Origin: Incurvaria masculella
Taxonomy: Eukaryota > Arthropoda > Insecta > Lepidoptera > Incurvariidae
Assembly (NCBI GenBank): GCA_946894095.1
Contig: OX335641.1
Coordinates: 452,501-516,500, forward strand
DNA: 64,000 nt
Direction of reading: 5' to 3'
Shown here: positions 45,514 through 57,590 of the stretch, piece by piece
How the letters are laid out: each line of letters starts with the position of its first letter
Numbering within the stretch: the stretch's first letter is position 1
Notes under the pieces: model-generated
What the model saw: only the letters and a program-made list of their open reading frames with translations
Databases searched by the model: none
What the model was told of the DNA's origin: nothing
Position numbers and translations under genes: made by a program

Positions 45514-46642
45514 TCAGCAGGCAGTCAAAATCTCAGTAAATTCAAATTTATCAGCTAGGGCATCTTTAATACAATAGTAAGCCTTATGTGTTAGCAACTT
45601 CTTAACCTTAACTTTAAAAGAATTTTCAGATAAATCTCTCACCTCTTTGGGCAATTTATTATAAAATCTAACACTGTTACATATAAAACTCTTAGATGTT
45701 TTGACTAATTTATGACTAATTACTTTAACATTGTTCTTGTGTCTTGTGTTATAGTTATTAACATCACAGTTAAGGGTGAAATCATTTATATGTTTTCTTG
45801 CATAGCAGATGTTTTGAAAAACGTAAGCACTTGGCAAAGTTAAGATTCCTACGTCACCAAACACCTTTCTACAGGAATCTCTCGTCCTCATGCCAAGCAT
45901 GCATCGCAGTGCTCTTTTCTGCAAAACAAATATACGATTTACTTCAGCTGCATCACCCCAGAACATCAGCCCATATGACATTATGCTGTGAAAATAGGAA
46001 TGATAGACAGATTTAGCAGCTTCTAAACCACAAAGCTCCTTAATTTTTTTTACTGCATAGCATGCAGAGCTAAGCTTAGCAGCAAGCTTATCAATATGTG
46101 GTTTCCATGTAAAACGATTGTCAAATACTACACCAAGAAATGTTATTTCCTTAGTTATACTCAAAGACAAATCATGTGCTGCATTTAAAACATCATGATT
46201 CACATAGCGTTTCTGGGTCCCCAGCACAAAGTGCATTAAGTTAGTTTTACTTACATTTAAAAGAAGGTTATTGGCTTCAAACCATAATTTTAGTGAGTTT
46301 ATGGCTTGTATAAAGGACACCCGCAGGTCCGATATATTTTGATCTTTTACAATTAATGATATGTCATCAGCAAATAAAACCATCTCGATGTCTGTTGCGA
46401 TGCAGCTTGAAATGTCATTAATGTAAATCAAAAAGAACAATGGTCCCAGAATTGAGCCCTGCGGTACACCCATAGTGATCGATTCTACATCAGACTTAGT
46501 GCCGTTTACATCACAGACTTGTTTTCTATTTGATAGATATGATTTACATATACTTAATTCTTTTTCTCTAACACCATAATGTTCTAGTTTCCCTAGCAGT
46601 ATTTCGTGATTTACACAGTCAAATGCTTTTGATGCGATGGAT
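45514..46642 (-). mobile_element. 5'-truncated non-LTR retrotransposon reverse transcriptase
   Basis: The open frame, read beyond the first Met to about 46640, starts in SKAFDCVNHEILLGKLEHYG and continues YLSNRKQVCDV, GVPQGSILGPLFF and YINDISSC, then VLFADDISL with the FADD catalytic box of reverse transcriptase. It then runs through the thumb (FLGVVFDNRFTWKPHIDKLA) and ends with the C-terminal NTRHKN...FYNKLPKEVRDL region found in jockey/CR1-like LINEs. RT palm motifs upstream of SKAFD, the endonuclease and ORF1 are missing. The element is cut at its 5' side exactly where a SINE copy (46643-46866) begins. No frameshift is seen in the remaining 375 or so codons, so it is relatively young. Its 3' UTR probably continues to about 45300. 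Confidence 0.9.
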
Positions 46643-46866
46643 TCAATGCGATGGTACCAATCCGGGCGGGCTAAACCCTACCACCTAGTAGGGGAAGGGG
46701 ATCTACAGTTTTGCATGGATTCCGAACCATGGAGCAGCTCGCATTCGTGACGAAATGCACTTATCGAACTCAGAAAGAGAAAGAAAGTGGTGCATGTCGG
46801 GGCGAGGAATTGAACCCAGACCTCTGGTACGCTAGGCCATTCCCCGCGCCACTAGGCTACGAGCCG
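46643..46866 (-). repeat. SINE, tRNA-headed type, 3' truncated, abutting the LINE
   Basis: The reverse complement contains the head TAGCCTAGTGGCGCGGGGAA, box B GGTTCAATTCC, and the body only as far as GGTACCATCGCATTGAAT. The missing 3' half meets the LINE coding sequence at about 46640. Confidence 0.85.
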
Positions 46867-48001
46867 CATGCATTACGGTTTGTATTATAAATCTATTTTT
46901 ACAAAGTTTATTCAGTACGGTAGGGGTTTGGTATTTTTACATTATTTTGAAGTTTCGATAAAATATGTAACCGGGTTTTTAGAACGTCAGCGAACTGCGT
47001 CAGGCCGGCGTTGAAGAACGCCCAAGTCACTTATATTTGTATGATTCTAGTTGAGGTACCCGGCTGCGCTCGGCTCATTGTCGTTTCGGACTGATGTCGG
47101 GCTGATTTATTTCCTGAATATTATGAATATGACTTCCATTCACATCTTCATTCCCTATTATCAGTTAATCAAAATTGGTTTAGCGGTTTAGGCGAAACTG
47201 GGAAAGTTACTTTCGCGTTTATAATATTACTTTGGATGGATTGATATTTCGATTTTGATATGTAGCCTGAGGTACGGTAAAGTGAAATCAAGTATTGAGA
47301 ATTCGTTAAGCCTTGAAGTAGCACGTTGGTACTCATTCGATTTAAAAAATTAATTCACTGCTTGAAAGCTACAGTTCTGAGTACTATAGGATACTTATAA
47401 TCATGATATTCCTGAGTTCTATAGTGTTACCGCTTACCACTTACTTAACGGGTGAGCAGTGGAGTAAAATAAGAGGGAAGTCGGGAAGTAGTGATCTCAT
47501 TGTAAAAAGGATTTTTACTCGCTTTCAACTAAATTCGATCACAAATAATATTCACCCATAAAAACGTTGTAACCCCTTCTCACGCCTGCAGAGGATGAAT
47601 TAAAAAAAATGTCGAAAGAGGTTTTGGTTGAGACCATGTTTGAAGTAATTGTAACCAAAAACCAAATAAAATCATTAAAAACTTTGCCACTCCTTTTCAC
47701 CCCTTAGGGGTTGAATCTTAGAAAATGGTGAAATAAGTATTTATTTCATTATTTCGAATAGCAGTAATAATAACGTTAACCTGACAACAAAAACAAATTC
47801 CATAAAAAATTGCTACAAATTTTCACTCCTGTAACTATAGACTTTAAGGAAATGTGGAAATAGGTTTTTGATTAATCAAGAGCATCAAAACACAGTTTTA
47901 AGTTAATCCAACCAAAAACAAAATTGTGTACATACGCCTCGTGTGAACCGGGATTTATAATAAGCTCTTAATTTGATACTTAATTGAATGGGATAAAAAA
48001 G
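46867..48001. other. Dys A-B intron with old retroposon debris
   Basis: 47560-47960 has CCCCTTCTCACGCCTGCAGA and TTTTCACCCCTTAGGGGTTG, motifs of the same retroposon group as 37722. No coding sequence. Confidence 0.45.
47045..47240 (-). repeat. Relic related to 37722-37976
   Basis: CGGCTGCGCTCGGCTCATTG to GTTACTTTCGCGTTTATAAT on the + strand is the inverse layout of the 37722 element. Confidence 0.55.
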
Positions 48002-48370
48002 TTAAGGCTGTTCCGACCCATATAAAGTTGTTTGCACACATAACGCAAAAAGTATTGCACTTTAAGCCACGAATTAATAAAAAATGTTTAATATAGTCAT
48101 TTTACTTGTAGCGAAAACAATTTCACAATTTCAGGATTATTGGTTTTGTTACAATTTATTTAAATACGATATTTATTTAACAGCGCTATCGAACGGTGTA
48201 AAACTTCTAATCGGCAATTACAACGAAACCATTAAACCTGAAATTGTGAATATGTTTTCGCTGCAACTACTATGGCTATATTTAATATTTTTGACGAATT
48301 CGTGCCTTAAAGTCCAATACTTTTTGCGTTCTGTGTAAAAAAAACATTGTATGGGTCGGAACATCCTTAA
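48002..48370. mobile_element. TTAA-bounded foldback element, 369 bp palindrome
   Basis: Begins TTAAGGCTGTTCCGACCCAT and ends ATGGGTCGGAACATCCTTAA. The inverted match continues inward for about 165 bp per side (GCAAAAAGTATTGCACTTTA vs TAAAGTCCAATACTTTTTGC; CAATTTCACAATTTCAGG vs CCTGAAATTGTGAATATG). The whole element is one hairpin, flanked by TTAA as in piggyBac-type target duplications. No transposase. Confidence 0.88.
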
Positions 48371-48875
48371 GCAAGTTTGGTGTCACATTTCTTTCCCCTA
48401 ATTTTTATTCACGCATTATCTGCAAGTGACAAAGTTTCATGGATGGGCAGACTACGAAGTCTTTTTTTACAACATTACATACGGGACCCTAAAACATGCT
48501 ACATCATCAAAATCAGCCGCCATACAATAGTAAATGTTAAAGACAAGCCCACCTCGGTAAGGTCAGAGCAGACTATAATCTCATCATTAATCTTAATTGC
48601 CTAAGGAGTTATTGGAGCAAAATCCGCTTTTAAGTTCATCAATGCGAGGTAATTTAGTTCTATTATCTATCACAATAGCGCTCGAACTGAGCATCAATAC
48701 TTAAAATGTGAAGAAAAAATATACCTTGGGAAGCATCAATGTGAACTTAGGTCGGTAGGTACGTATGCATAATCATCACAGCATAAATAGGACCAGAAGG
48801 CCCACACAACGAGCGAAATAGGCGCACACACACTAACCCGCTCATACGTGCGGCCATCACATGCTGAGATTCATA

Positions 48876-49048
48876 GGCTGAGATAAATAGTCGTACCAAT
48901 ATTTAAGACTAACGAAAAGTAGTACTTTGTGACGTCATTTTGCATTACTTTGAGATTTCGTCTATACATAATGTGTCAATGTGATGTCACAAAATACTAC
49001 TTTTCGTTAATCTTAGTGTCTTTTACGACTATTTATCTCAGCCTTAGG
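48876..49048. mobile_element. Foldback MITE, same family as 24911-25124
   Basis: The arms start GGCTGAGATAAATAGTCGTA and end CGACTATTTATCTCAGCC, with the shared internal GACTAACGAAAAGTAGTAC and CATTACTTTGAGAT loop. The arms stop at GGCTGAG, shorter than in the other copy. Confidence 0.88.
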
Positions 49049-49544
49049 GCCGTTTTCACATACTGTTGATTAGCTTAATCGCCATATATCAAGGGCCTTT
49101 CTTAGCAGCTTGCAATCAAAACCATTTCAAGATAATCAGTACTTAAGTAATAAAGGCTCTTAAAGTATCGATTAAAATTAAGCACTTGGTGAAAACCAGG
49201 CTTAGAATTTAATCGTGATTGGCTTACCCCTGATTTCAACACCTCCAGTTACCTGAAATCCGACTTAACTTTCTCTTATATTGCATATTAACATGGTGTA
49301 ACCGAAAGATAACTTTGGGATTTTTCCAGCTGGAGGTGGTGAAAACTCGGTGTCAAATTCGACATTCGTTCCAAACATTTCAAGTCAAAACCGACAGTAG
49401 GAAGAAATACTATGGCTTAGCCAAGTACGTGTAATGTCGTTGAATCTCATTATCAGAAGAAAACGGAGGAACGCTAGCGGAGTGCAGTATGTGTTGTGCA
49501 TGCGCTTGTTTTCTTTTGGTATACGCAGCCGGCCTTCTGAGTGG

Positions 49545-49886
49545 GCAGTCTGAGTTCTCACCGAAATTGGCGTTTACGGCAAACCGATCGACTGGCGTTT
49601 TCTCCAAACTCCATACAAGTTTTTACTAGATATTCTGTGGTTTTACTTCTTCAAGCTGTCAAAGTCAAACGCGGACTTCCGATTTGTATGAAAACGCGGA
49701 GTGGACGTAAACGGCAACGTCGACGTATTTACGGCAACGTTGAGTAAGCTGTCAAATCAAGCTCGGACTCGCAAATGTTAGTTCGCTTAACGCCCGCTGC
49801 GCGCGCTCATCAATTTCTCCATACATTTGAAAACGCCAGTCGATCGGTTTGCCGTAACGCCAATTTAGGTGACAACTTAGACTACC
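49545..49886. mobile_element. MITE with about 60 bp inverted repeats
   Basis: Left arm GCAGTCTGAGTTCTCACCGA, AATTGGCGTTTACGGCAAAC, CGATCGACTGGCGTTTTC. The right arm carries the inverse (GAAAACGCCAGTCGATCG, GTTTGCCGTAACGCCAATTT, AACTTAGACTAC). No coding capacity. Confidence 0.85.
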
Positions 49887-51398
49887 GGCTCTGGTCCTAG
49901 TTTATTTTGTGTCCAGAATTAAGGTGGTAGATAACGATTTGAAGTTTTTTTAGCTCTTTCATTATTAGCGAACTAACGGTTTGTTTATCCTACGACGTTG
50001 CTGAAGGAACTGGGTAGCATGCCAGGTTGTTTCTAATCTTTCGGCACGGTACCCTCCCAGGCGGGTTGAAGCGTGCACATTTTAAACTAAGATAGAAAAA
50101 CCTGGTGTAAACTTGAATTAACTAATTGCACGTAAATCTAACACGTGCAATCAGTTACTTAAATATAGACGAAGTAAGGACGCCATGAAGTTGTAATGAA
50201 CACTTAGTTTTCATCTTTTTGCTGCTTTGAGACGTTACATTGCCTGTTGGCATCTCGCCCTCTCAAATTGTTGCTGTCTATAGTGTATGCTTTGCTCTGA
50301 CCGACACTGTACAAATATTGTGTGATTGGATATGTATGTGGTACTGTGGCGGCGGCGGGGCGCGGGGCGCGGCGGTCGGTCAACTATCGTTCTATAGATC
50401 CATAATGACCATTAATAACAATCTGATACATATTGAACAGCTATCATTATGTAGAGTAGATATGCAACACAACGAACTAACTCAAATCTTCTACATAGTC
50501 CTATTTCAACTTGAGAAAGTTTACTTGGATATCGGGATATGTTTTGTTAAACAAGTCTAATTGATTCATTGTTGAAACAATTAATTAGTATTGTCATTTC
50601 AACTCATAAATTATATTATACATATTTTAATTTACCTCTTTCATAACTACTGAGATACCCAGACAGTTAAGTCAGCTTATGAATGTGTCGCTTATTTTTT
50701 CTAATCGTTGAGTAGGTCGGAAGTCTGGACAGATTAACGTGATTTTTTTTATTTCCATCAATTTAAAAATAACATAAAGTTATGCACATATGGTTTTTAT
50801 AGGATATAAGGTTCTATTATATGGTTAGTCCGGTGCTAATCTCGTACTAGGTTTTGAAAGGTGCTCTCAGATTACGACTGTTAGAGATTGCGATATCAAA
50901 CTAATGGTTGATATATTTTTTTATTAAGGACAATAAAAATTAAGCGTACAGAGTGCCTTGAACATAAATGTATTCGGAACAAAACCGAGCAGCCCTCTCT
51001 TAAATTTCACTACACTATGCAATGATCGATACTCCAGAGCGGTATAATAAAACGATATGATTAATTTGGGCTTACATCGCGCCTAACGAGGAAGCGATTT
51101 AAGGTCAAAACCGTCCACTTGATTTATAGTCATCAACTCTTCGGACCTCCGTCGAACAATAACGCGTACAAACATGTGCCGAAATATTGACAGATAATGT
51201 AACTTGGCTGCTGAGATATATCGTTTGGCAATATGTTTATGTCTCGCTAAAGTCTGCGAAAGCTCTCACGGTGTCTTCTTTTGGTCGTACCTGGAGCTGT
51301 TCACGGATCATTTGAATAATAGCGACATTTCGAAGAAAATCACCTACATTGTTTTAAATGATTTGTTAGCATGTAGAAATAAGTTATTTAAATGTAAC
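49887..51398. other. Dys A-B intron, no gene
   Basis: A 35 bp GC run at 50346-50382 (GGCGGCGGCGGGGCGCGGGG) stands out. Nothing else recognised. Confidence 0.5.
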
Positions 51399-51929
51399 TT
51401 AAGGTGGCCCAACCCAGCGGGACTAACTAATTTGCGGGCACGGTACAAAACTTTGCTGTTGCATTCTGGGACCTTCTCTGTTTCAAAGAAAAAGACAGGC
51501 TCCGTGATGAGGAAAATGCAACATGTCCACAAATAAGACAATGTGCATAGTGTATGATTTGGTAAGATTTATGAAAATTTTAATTACAAAACGACTTATA
51601 GCTAAAAGTAAACCACGACCGATGTAGTCAAAAATCTTAGAAAAACCAAATAGATTATAAATCTTGATTAAATAAGCTATGTCTGATGACTAATATTTTT
51701 GAGATGTTCTTACTTTATCATTGCGTAATCCACCTCCAAAGATAGTGTATGAAACGCGCGAAAAATTCGAACTTTAGGACCTTATAACTTAAAAACCAAA
51801 CTCAATTTTACAATGCCAACGGTCATCAGACATCTATTTTGAGCAAAATTTGGGATCTCTGACAAGAAATATGGGCGTGATCTTCTTTCCCCGTTTGTAT
51901 GGGGAGTTGAGCGGGATGGCCCACCTTAA
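51399..51929 (+). mobile_element. TTAA-bounded non-autonomous DNA element, copy 2 (531 bp)
   Basis: TTAAGGTGGCCCAACC to GGATGGCCCACCTTAA, about 85-90 percent similar by eye to the 16485 copy, with an internal deletion near 51835. Same orientation. Confidence 0.88.
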
Positions 51930-52309
51930 AGAATTCAATGTATTTTACTTAGCCTGGTTTTCTACAAGTTAATGTGGCAATTAAGCTAATCAGCAGTAGA
52001 TGAAAAAGGCCCTTAAGGTATTCCCGAAAGGATCAGTTCGTAAGATGTGTGTATTTTTAGAGTTATTCTATGAAATATTACCGCAAAAACTGAGAGAATA
52101 ACTAGCACAGAGACCACGTGCATAGAGTCCAACGTCAGGGGCGGCACTAGTCGGAAGAGATCAGAAAATAAACGATAACGACGACCTCCGTACGCACCGT
52201 ATTTGCGTTAGGGTTCATTATTGAATACGCGTCAGAATCGATTTTGCAGCTTGATGGCGAGCGCGAGGAAGCAAAACATTTTTTCGATTTTTAAAATCTA
52301 TTTTTCGCG

Positions 52310-52620
52310 AATTAATATATTTTTTACGGTTATTCACTAGATAAATATGTGATCTTGTACTATAAAAAAGAAAATTGTATAAATCATGAATAATTTCCAA
52401 GTGCCGGATTGAAAACCCAATAAATGTGCGTCTACAAACATATTTTTTTTTAAGAATATAAGCAACGCTTTAAAACCGTTTTACGTTCATACACTAGACA
52501 TTAGTCCAAACTTTGATATTTTAATTTTTTTACTCGTGCTTATTCTTAACCGACTCTGAAATAACCATTTAAATAACGCCAAAATATCGTAACGTTAGCG
52601 TCAATTGGCGCCTTAAGCGG
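52310..52620 (+). repeat. Unclassified interspersed repeat, copy 2
   Basis: ACGGTTATTCACTAGATAAA, CGGATTGAAAACCCAATAAA, AAAACCGTTTTACGTTCATA, CACTAGACATTAGTCC and CGTTAGCGTCAATTGG parallel the copy at 22418. Confidence 0.7.
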
Positions 52621-53054
52621 GACTTATGCGATGAATTTTAAAGAAAAAAATACGTTTTAACCTTTTTTTTATGTATCATTAATGTTTTTCGTGTAGTCAT
52701 ATCGCACAAGTATTTTGGTTTCCGAGTTCTGTGTAACTTTCGGCGCCGATTGTTTAAATATTCAACTCAACAGCGAGTCTAGGCGTCTATTGTACTCTGT
52801 TTCAATTAAGTTAAACAAATATAACCTTAATTTATGGTTATATTGTTTACATTAACTAAACTCGACCTTGGTCAACTCATTAAACTTATTCAACCACTAG
52901 GCACCGGTATTATACAGGTGAATATTTCAAGTGTTCCTTCATGGCCAAATCCGAAACTATAAAGTAACCAAATTCGGTTCCTGGTTTTGAAGTGGTATTC
53001 AATAGATCTGGAATGTACATCGTCGATAGAAGTATGAGAGTGTGCGCGACTTAC
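52621..53054. other. Intron immediately downstream of dys exon A
   Basis: AT-rich intron starting with the exon A donor; no other feature. Confidence 0.6.
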
Positions 53055-53144
53055 CATCGAGTGGCCGAGGTATTCTGCCGCGTTGTCGGATATGTAGAGC
53101 AGCTTCCCGTTCTGTGTCAGCATCATCAGGAAACCGTTCAGCGC
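53055..53144 (-). CDS. dys: dysfusion exon A, first half of PAS-A (internal exon)
   Basis: Thirty codons read from 53144 down to 53055, starting ALNGFLMMLTQNGKLLYISD and ending EYLGHSM, the canonical start of a bHLH-PAS PAS-A domain and close to insect Dysfusion as I remember it. Dysfusion is a nuclear transcription factor that pairs with Tango/ARNT and controls tracheal fusion cells and leg joints in Drosophila. The exon follows a polypyrimidine-type acceptor ending GTGCGCAG and is followed by a consensus donor GTAAGT at 53054-53049. Both junctions are phase 0, and the protein continues directly into exon B at 34494. The upstream bHLH-coding exons are not in this window to its right end. No tandem duplication is seen here, unlike exons B and C. 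Family assignment rests on recognition rather than a search. Confidence 0.92.
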
Positions 53145-53297
53145 CTGCGCACAACACGACGCGGTCAGAGACACCCTGATCGAGACATAAAACAAGCCTT
53201 GCAGCTAACTGATACACAGGATGTTTCAACGTACATTGCATACAATTAAACAAAAAATATTGGGATCAATAGTAACATGAAAATTAATAATAATAAC

Positions 53298-53582
53298 CTT
53301 TTTAGGTTTCCGTACCCAAACGGAACCCTATTACTAAGCCTCCGCTGTCCGTCCGTCCGTCTGTCACAGGGCTATATCTCAGTAACCGTAACAGATAGAC
53401 AGCTGAAATGTTCACAGAGTGTGTATTTATTTTGCCGCTATAACAAAAAATAGGTAACATTAAAAAATAATTCAAATTAAAGGGAGCCCCCATACAAAAA
53501 ACGTTATTATTTTTTATTAAATCTTTTACGATGGTATGGAACCCTTCGTGTGCGAGTCCGACTCGCACTTGGCCGGTTTTTA
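53298..53582 (-). repeat. GGAC/TTCCG repeat, copy 7, just upstream of dys exon A
   Basis: Reverse orientation, TTCCGTACCCAAACGGAACC to CGACTCGCACTTGGCCGG. A deletion removes the usual spacer between the two terminal TTCCG motifs. It lies about 150 bp from the exon A acceptor. Confidence 0.88.
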
Positions 53583-54234
53583 TTAATTCCTCCATCTCTC
53601 TCTTACTTTCAAATAATGGTTACACTGTCAAAATATTTTTTCAATGACGATTTTTTTATGCAACAGTTCCTATTCAGTTACAGGTTCTTCATTTCCTCCA
53701 TTCGATGCATGTCACATCTGTGTGGGAACAATCGAGGAAGTAAACTGACACTCGCAACAAAAACATTTTAGGTAGGTTCGAGGGCATGGTTCAAAAGCTA
53801 ATTGGCGCCATCTGACGGCTGTGCAAAATATATGTAATGTGGTTAGGAATATAATTGTTTACAATCCTACTCAAAAAGGACGTAAAATTAAAATTGTCTC
53901 ATACCTCTTTCAAAGAAGACCAAAGTTTTTATGTTCAATCATAGATTTTAAGTATATAAGAGAGCCAAAAAATTTGAATAAATCTGAGGCTCAAAATCAT
54001 AAATGTATAATGGATGCCCTAGTCGGATATAAATTGAGAATATAATAATTTTCCGCGTAACACCAATACATCCCGCATTATCAATCGTCAATTCGTCAAA
54101 CGTATCTATTTTGAAAATATTGCCTAACATTAGTCGGTAGAAATCATTAATGAAGCTAGCAAGTGAAATTATTGTATTTCCAAGTCCCCTTTACTCCAAA
54201 GCCAATACGACATAAATGGAACTCAATCTTTATT
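53583..54234. other. Dys intron upstream of exon A, no gene
   Basis: A 74-codon frame at 53821-54045 is lysine- and isoleucine-rich and not recognised. Confidence 0.45.
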
Positions 54235-55335
54235 TTATTTATTTATTTATTTATTTATTTAGGAGAAAACACAGAGAGAAATACATAAAACAAAAATAAC
54301 AACATTATTAAGTACATAACAAAGAATCTCCCTCCACTACGTTTCCCTCGGGAACATAAAATTATATTGATGCTACACAAGGGTAATCGTAAACACAAAA
54401 TTAACTGAAACAGAAACATGTTTATAACAGAAAGCAGAAAGAGTAAAAGAAAAAAAGTTTGAGGTTACATAAAAAAGAACACATTCGGAGCTTGAGAAGT
54501 TCGAATATAGATCGATTTCTACAGGTGAAAAGCAATGTATAAGCTATGTGAGTACTGATATTTGATGTCAGTAAAGTTAAAGCTAAAGTTTCCTGCAGGT
54601 GAGTTAGGATGATATATTGTGTACAAATGTTGTAAAGAGAAATTAAAAGTAAAATATCGGGTGTATTCATATGAAGAGGTATAGAATTATAAGAGGTAAT
54701 ACATTAAAATTAATATTAAGTTTCAAGTATAATAGATGAATTAGTATGAGAGTAGGTAAATAGAGGTATTAAGGATAGCGAGTGATTAGATGAAATTATA
54801 ATACTCATGCTAATGCTCCTTCGAGGAGATTGCGGACGGTTCGTTTATAGCTGAACACTGAGCTATTAAAGATATCTATAGACAAAAGTTTTTTATTGTA
54901 GGTGTCGCATATACGTCGTATAGGTGCACGAACACCCGCTATGGTCCGGGTTTTGCCCGTGTGAAAGAGGATCGTTGATCGTGTTCTTCTACAAGGCGCG
55001 TGTAAGCCGATTAAATTTAAAAGATCTGGGCAGTCGTATGCACCTACACAAATTTTACGAAGCACGGACGCATCCATCATTTCACGCCGAATAAGCAACG
55101 TAGGTAATTTATAAGTTACAAGAAGGTCAATGTAAGATTCCTTAGACGAAGTCAATCGATAGTGCAGGGCACGCAGAAATTTTTTGTATAATTTCAATAC
55201 GGTCAGTATATATTCCGAAATATGGGTTCCAAACCACGGATACATATTCCAACTGTGATCGTACTAAGGTTTGAAACAGAATTAAAATTTTATGACACAT
55301 CCAGTGTAACGAAATGAAACAGCGTCACTATAATG
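54235..55335 (-). mobile_element. 3' end of a second non-LTR retrotransposon with (TAAA)n tail
   Basis: The minus strand encodes FQTLVRSQLEYVSVVWNPYF then, after a one-base shift in an A-run near 55194-55200, KKFLRALHYRLTSSKESYID, LLIRREMMDASVLRKICVG and APIRRICDTYNKK. This is the RT C-terminal tail (YxSxVWxP...RLQRKFLR-type block) of jockey/CR1-like LINEs. About 550 bp of non-coding 3' UTR follows, ending in a (TAAA)n tract seen on the + strand as TTTA repeats at 54237-54262. It is severely 5' truncated and frameshifted, so inactive. Confidence 0.8.
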
Positions 55336-56893
55336 CATTGTATGTTTTATTATTCTTTTGTTTTCTGTGTACTTATGTCTTCTTCATCCAATAAATGGTT
55401 ATTATTATTATTATTACAATTTAAATTTGTCGATATTACGGTTTCTGATTTTGACAGACCTATCGAGCCGTAGGAGGTTAGTTAAAATAACAATGCAATA
55501 GTTAATCGTAGTTCTGCGGCACATTGCGCCAGCCAACAAATCCTCCGATCGATTCAATTGAAAATTTATGCTACGAACTCGATTACGTCGATCTGAACAG
55601 GCGATTAAACGGGGATTGAATTTATCTGTTTATAATTCGGCCGATATCGTAAATACTTCGTGATATTGCCGTTGTTAGCTTGGTTCATCAGTGGTTTGAT
55701 ATTTGATTGTGGGAGCGGCCCGGGTGATTCTCGTAATAAGTATCTATAGAGATAAAAGGTAGGAAGGCAATCGGCGCATGCTCGCTATGAGAAGCAAAAC
55801 TCGCAGTCAAGCTGACGCTGTTCTCGTGATGCCAGCAAGTGAGGTGTAACCACACGCAGAGAGCCTTCAAATCACTTCGCGTTCAATGCAACAAAGCACT
55901 CCGATGAATCTAGGTCTCCCGGTGTAGTGCGTCTGGTAGGCTCGCTGAGAACGGGCTCGATAACTTCTATGCGATACTGGGGTTCCAGATCATTTCCAAA
56001 AAAAAATTGCGCCAGAGTCTAGGAATTGTTATTTGATAGAGATGATCCTTATTTACTTTCGGGTTGGTTCCATTGCATTAAATGAACGATGTTCAAACCG
56101 GCAATCAAAATTGTAAGCGTTTTCTATCTACATGGTTCAATGCAGCCGTCCAATATTAGGAACACGGATATCGTTGATCTCCGTGATAAGGATGTTCATG
56201 GCGTAAAAACTAGTTTCATTTGGTATTTTGTGCTAATGCCATAACAGTAAGTAAGGTATAACGCTATAAGATGTTACAATATTCTGAGATAGCTTGAAGC
56301 TCTTTGGGTCTTCAATGCAGGCATGCTTGTTGCGTTACTAAGCTTGAGGTTAGATGGGTGAACGTCTCTTCTTACCTCTCCAGGGAAAATGTGCAATGGT
56401 AAACATGTGTGCACGTATTCCCCGATTAACGGTTGCCCCATCGCTGCAAGTGGTTGGCTTGTCCTCGTACACGGAACTGTTATCAGCGGTTCGATCATTA
56501 AATCATCCATTAGATTCCGTGCAGAGCAAAACAGACAGCTTATACGATCATCTGACACTCTGGCAGGGCTGTAGCAAATTGGCGACCCACAACTCTTAGG
56601 CACGTGCCAGCATATGCCCCTGAATAGCGCGATACTAAGCGTTCTTACACGCTCAGATATTAACGTATAGCTTGCCCAGGGTAGTGTGACATTGCTTACT
56701 GTGGTGCTATTTGAGCAATATTGGCATGATGCAATATCTGCCTGGTAATGGTTTTATGTACGAAACCATGGGCCAGTCATCGGGATCACCACTTCCCGTG
56801 TATGTCGTAAAAGGCGACTAAGGGATTCGTCGTTCGTTGATTGGTTTCCACGTAAAACTGTAGGTCCTGTAGGTTTTTTTACATATATACTTA
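55336..56893. other. Dys intron upstream of exon A, no gene
   Basis: 55340-55421 ends AATAAATGGTTATTATTATT, a likely retroposon 3' end. The rest is unassigned. Confidence 0.45.
56063..56165 (+). repeat. Short SINE fragment
   Basis: GGTTCCATTGCATTAAATGA, then GGCAATCAAAATTGTAAGCG and GGTTCAATGCAGCCGTCC match the body in order. Confidence 0.5.
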
Positions 56894-57276
56894 CATTTTT
56901 TTTTATGTGACTGGACATGGATGGCTAATACCACAAGTTCTGTCATGGTATTAGCCCAACACACCACATGGGAACTAGGTGCCATGCCAGGACCTTCCTT
57001 ATATTGCACGGCTACATTGAACTGGATGGAAAACACGGACAATTTTCATTGCCGCTTCGACCATCGTTCATCCAATGCGATGGTACCAACCCGGGCGGGA
57101 TAAACCCTACCACCTAGTAAGTAAGGAAGGGGACCTACAGCTTAACGTGGAATCCGAACCACGGCCAGCCTCTCTCAACGGTCGAATGGTCACCCATCCA
57201 AGACCAGACCGGACCCAGCGTTGCTTAACTTCGGAGAGCGATCGCCGAAGTGTCGCGCCACTGGGCCACTGAGGCT
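56894..57276 (-). repeat. SINE, 5S-rRNA-headed type, full length
   Basis: The reverse-complement head contains CTCCGAAGTTAAGCAACG, GGGTCCGGTCTGGTC and TTGGATGGGTGACC, in the order and spacing of the 5S rRNA internal promoter (A box, intermediate element, C box). The shared SINE body and an A-rich tail at 56896 follow. Best 5S-like head in the window. Confidence 0.85.
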
Positions 57277-57590
57277 ACATACGCCACAGTATAAAGCAAT
57301 CCGTTCTGACATCCTATAGTAGTGCACGATTCAAAGTGCCAAAGTATGGGATGACAGTTGTGATTTGGGTATTCAACTTGGCGGTAGTACCGAAGCTCTG
57401 CCTCTTTGACAGGAAAAGTGTTGGACATATTTTCCGGTCGAAATCCTCACCCGCCAAAGGCGCGATAAAGAACCTAGTTACAAAAATGTAAACCTTTCAT
57501 TTCAACAGTTGTAATTCTAAAGCCCGTGTGACATAAAGATAGAACATGAGGAAGTTCCTGGTCTAGCATCTAGTACGGTGTGTTAGTAGG

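Noticed and set aside
57140..57276. 5S rRNA gene
   Set aside because: Only the internal promoter part resembles 5S, and it runs into the SINE body; full 5S ends are missing.
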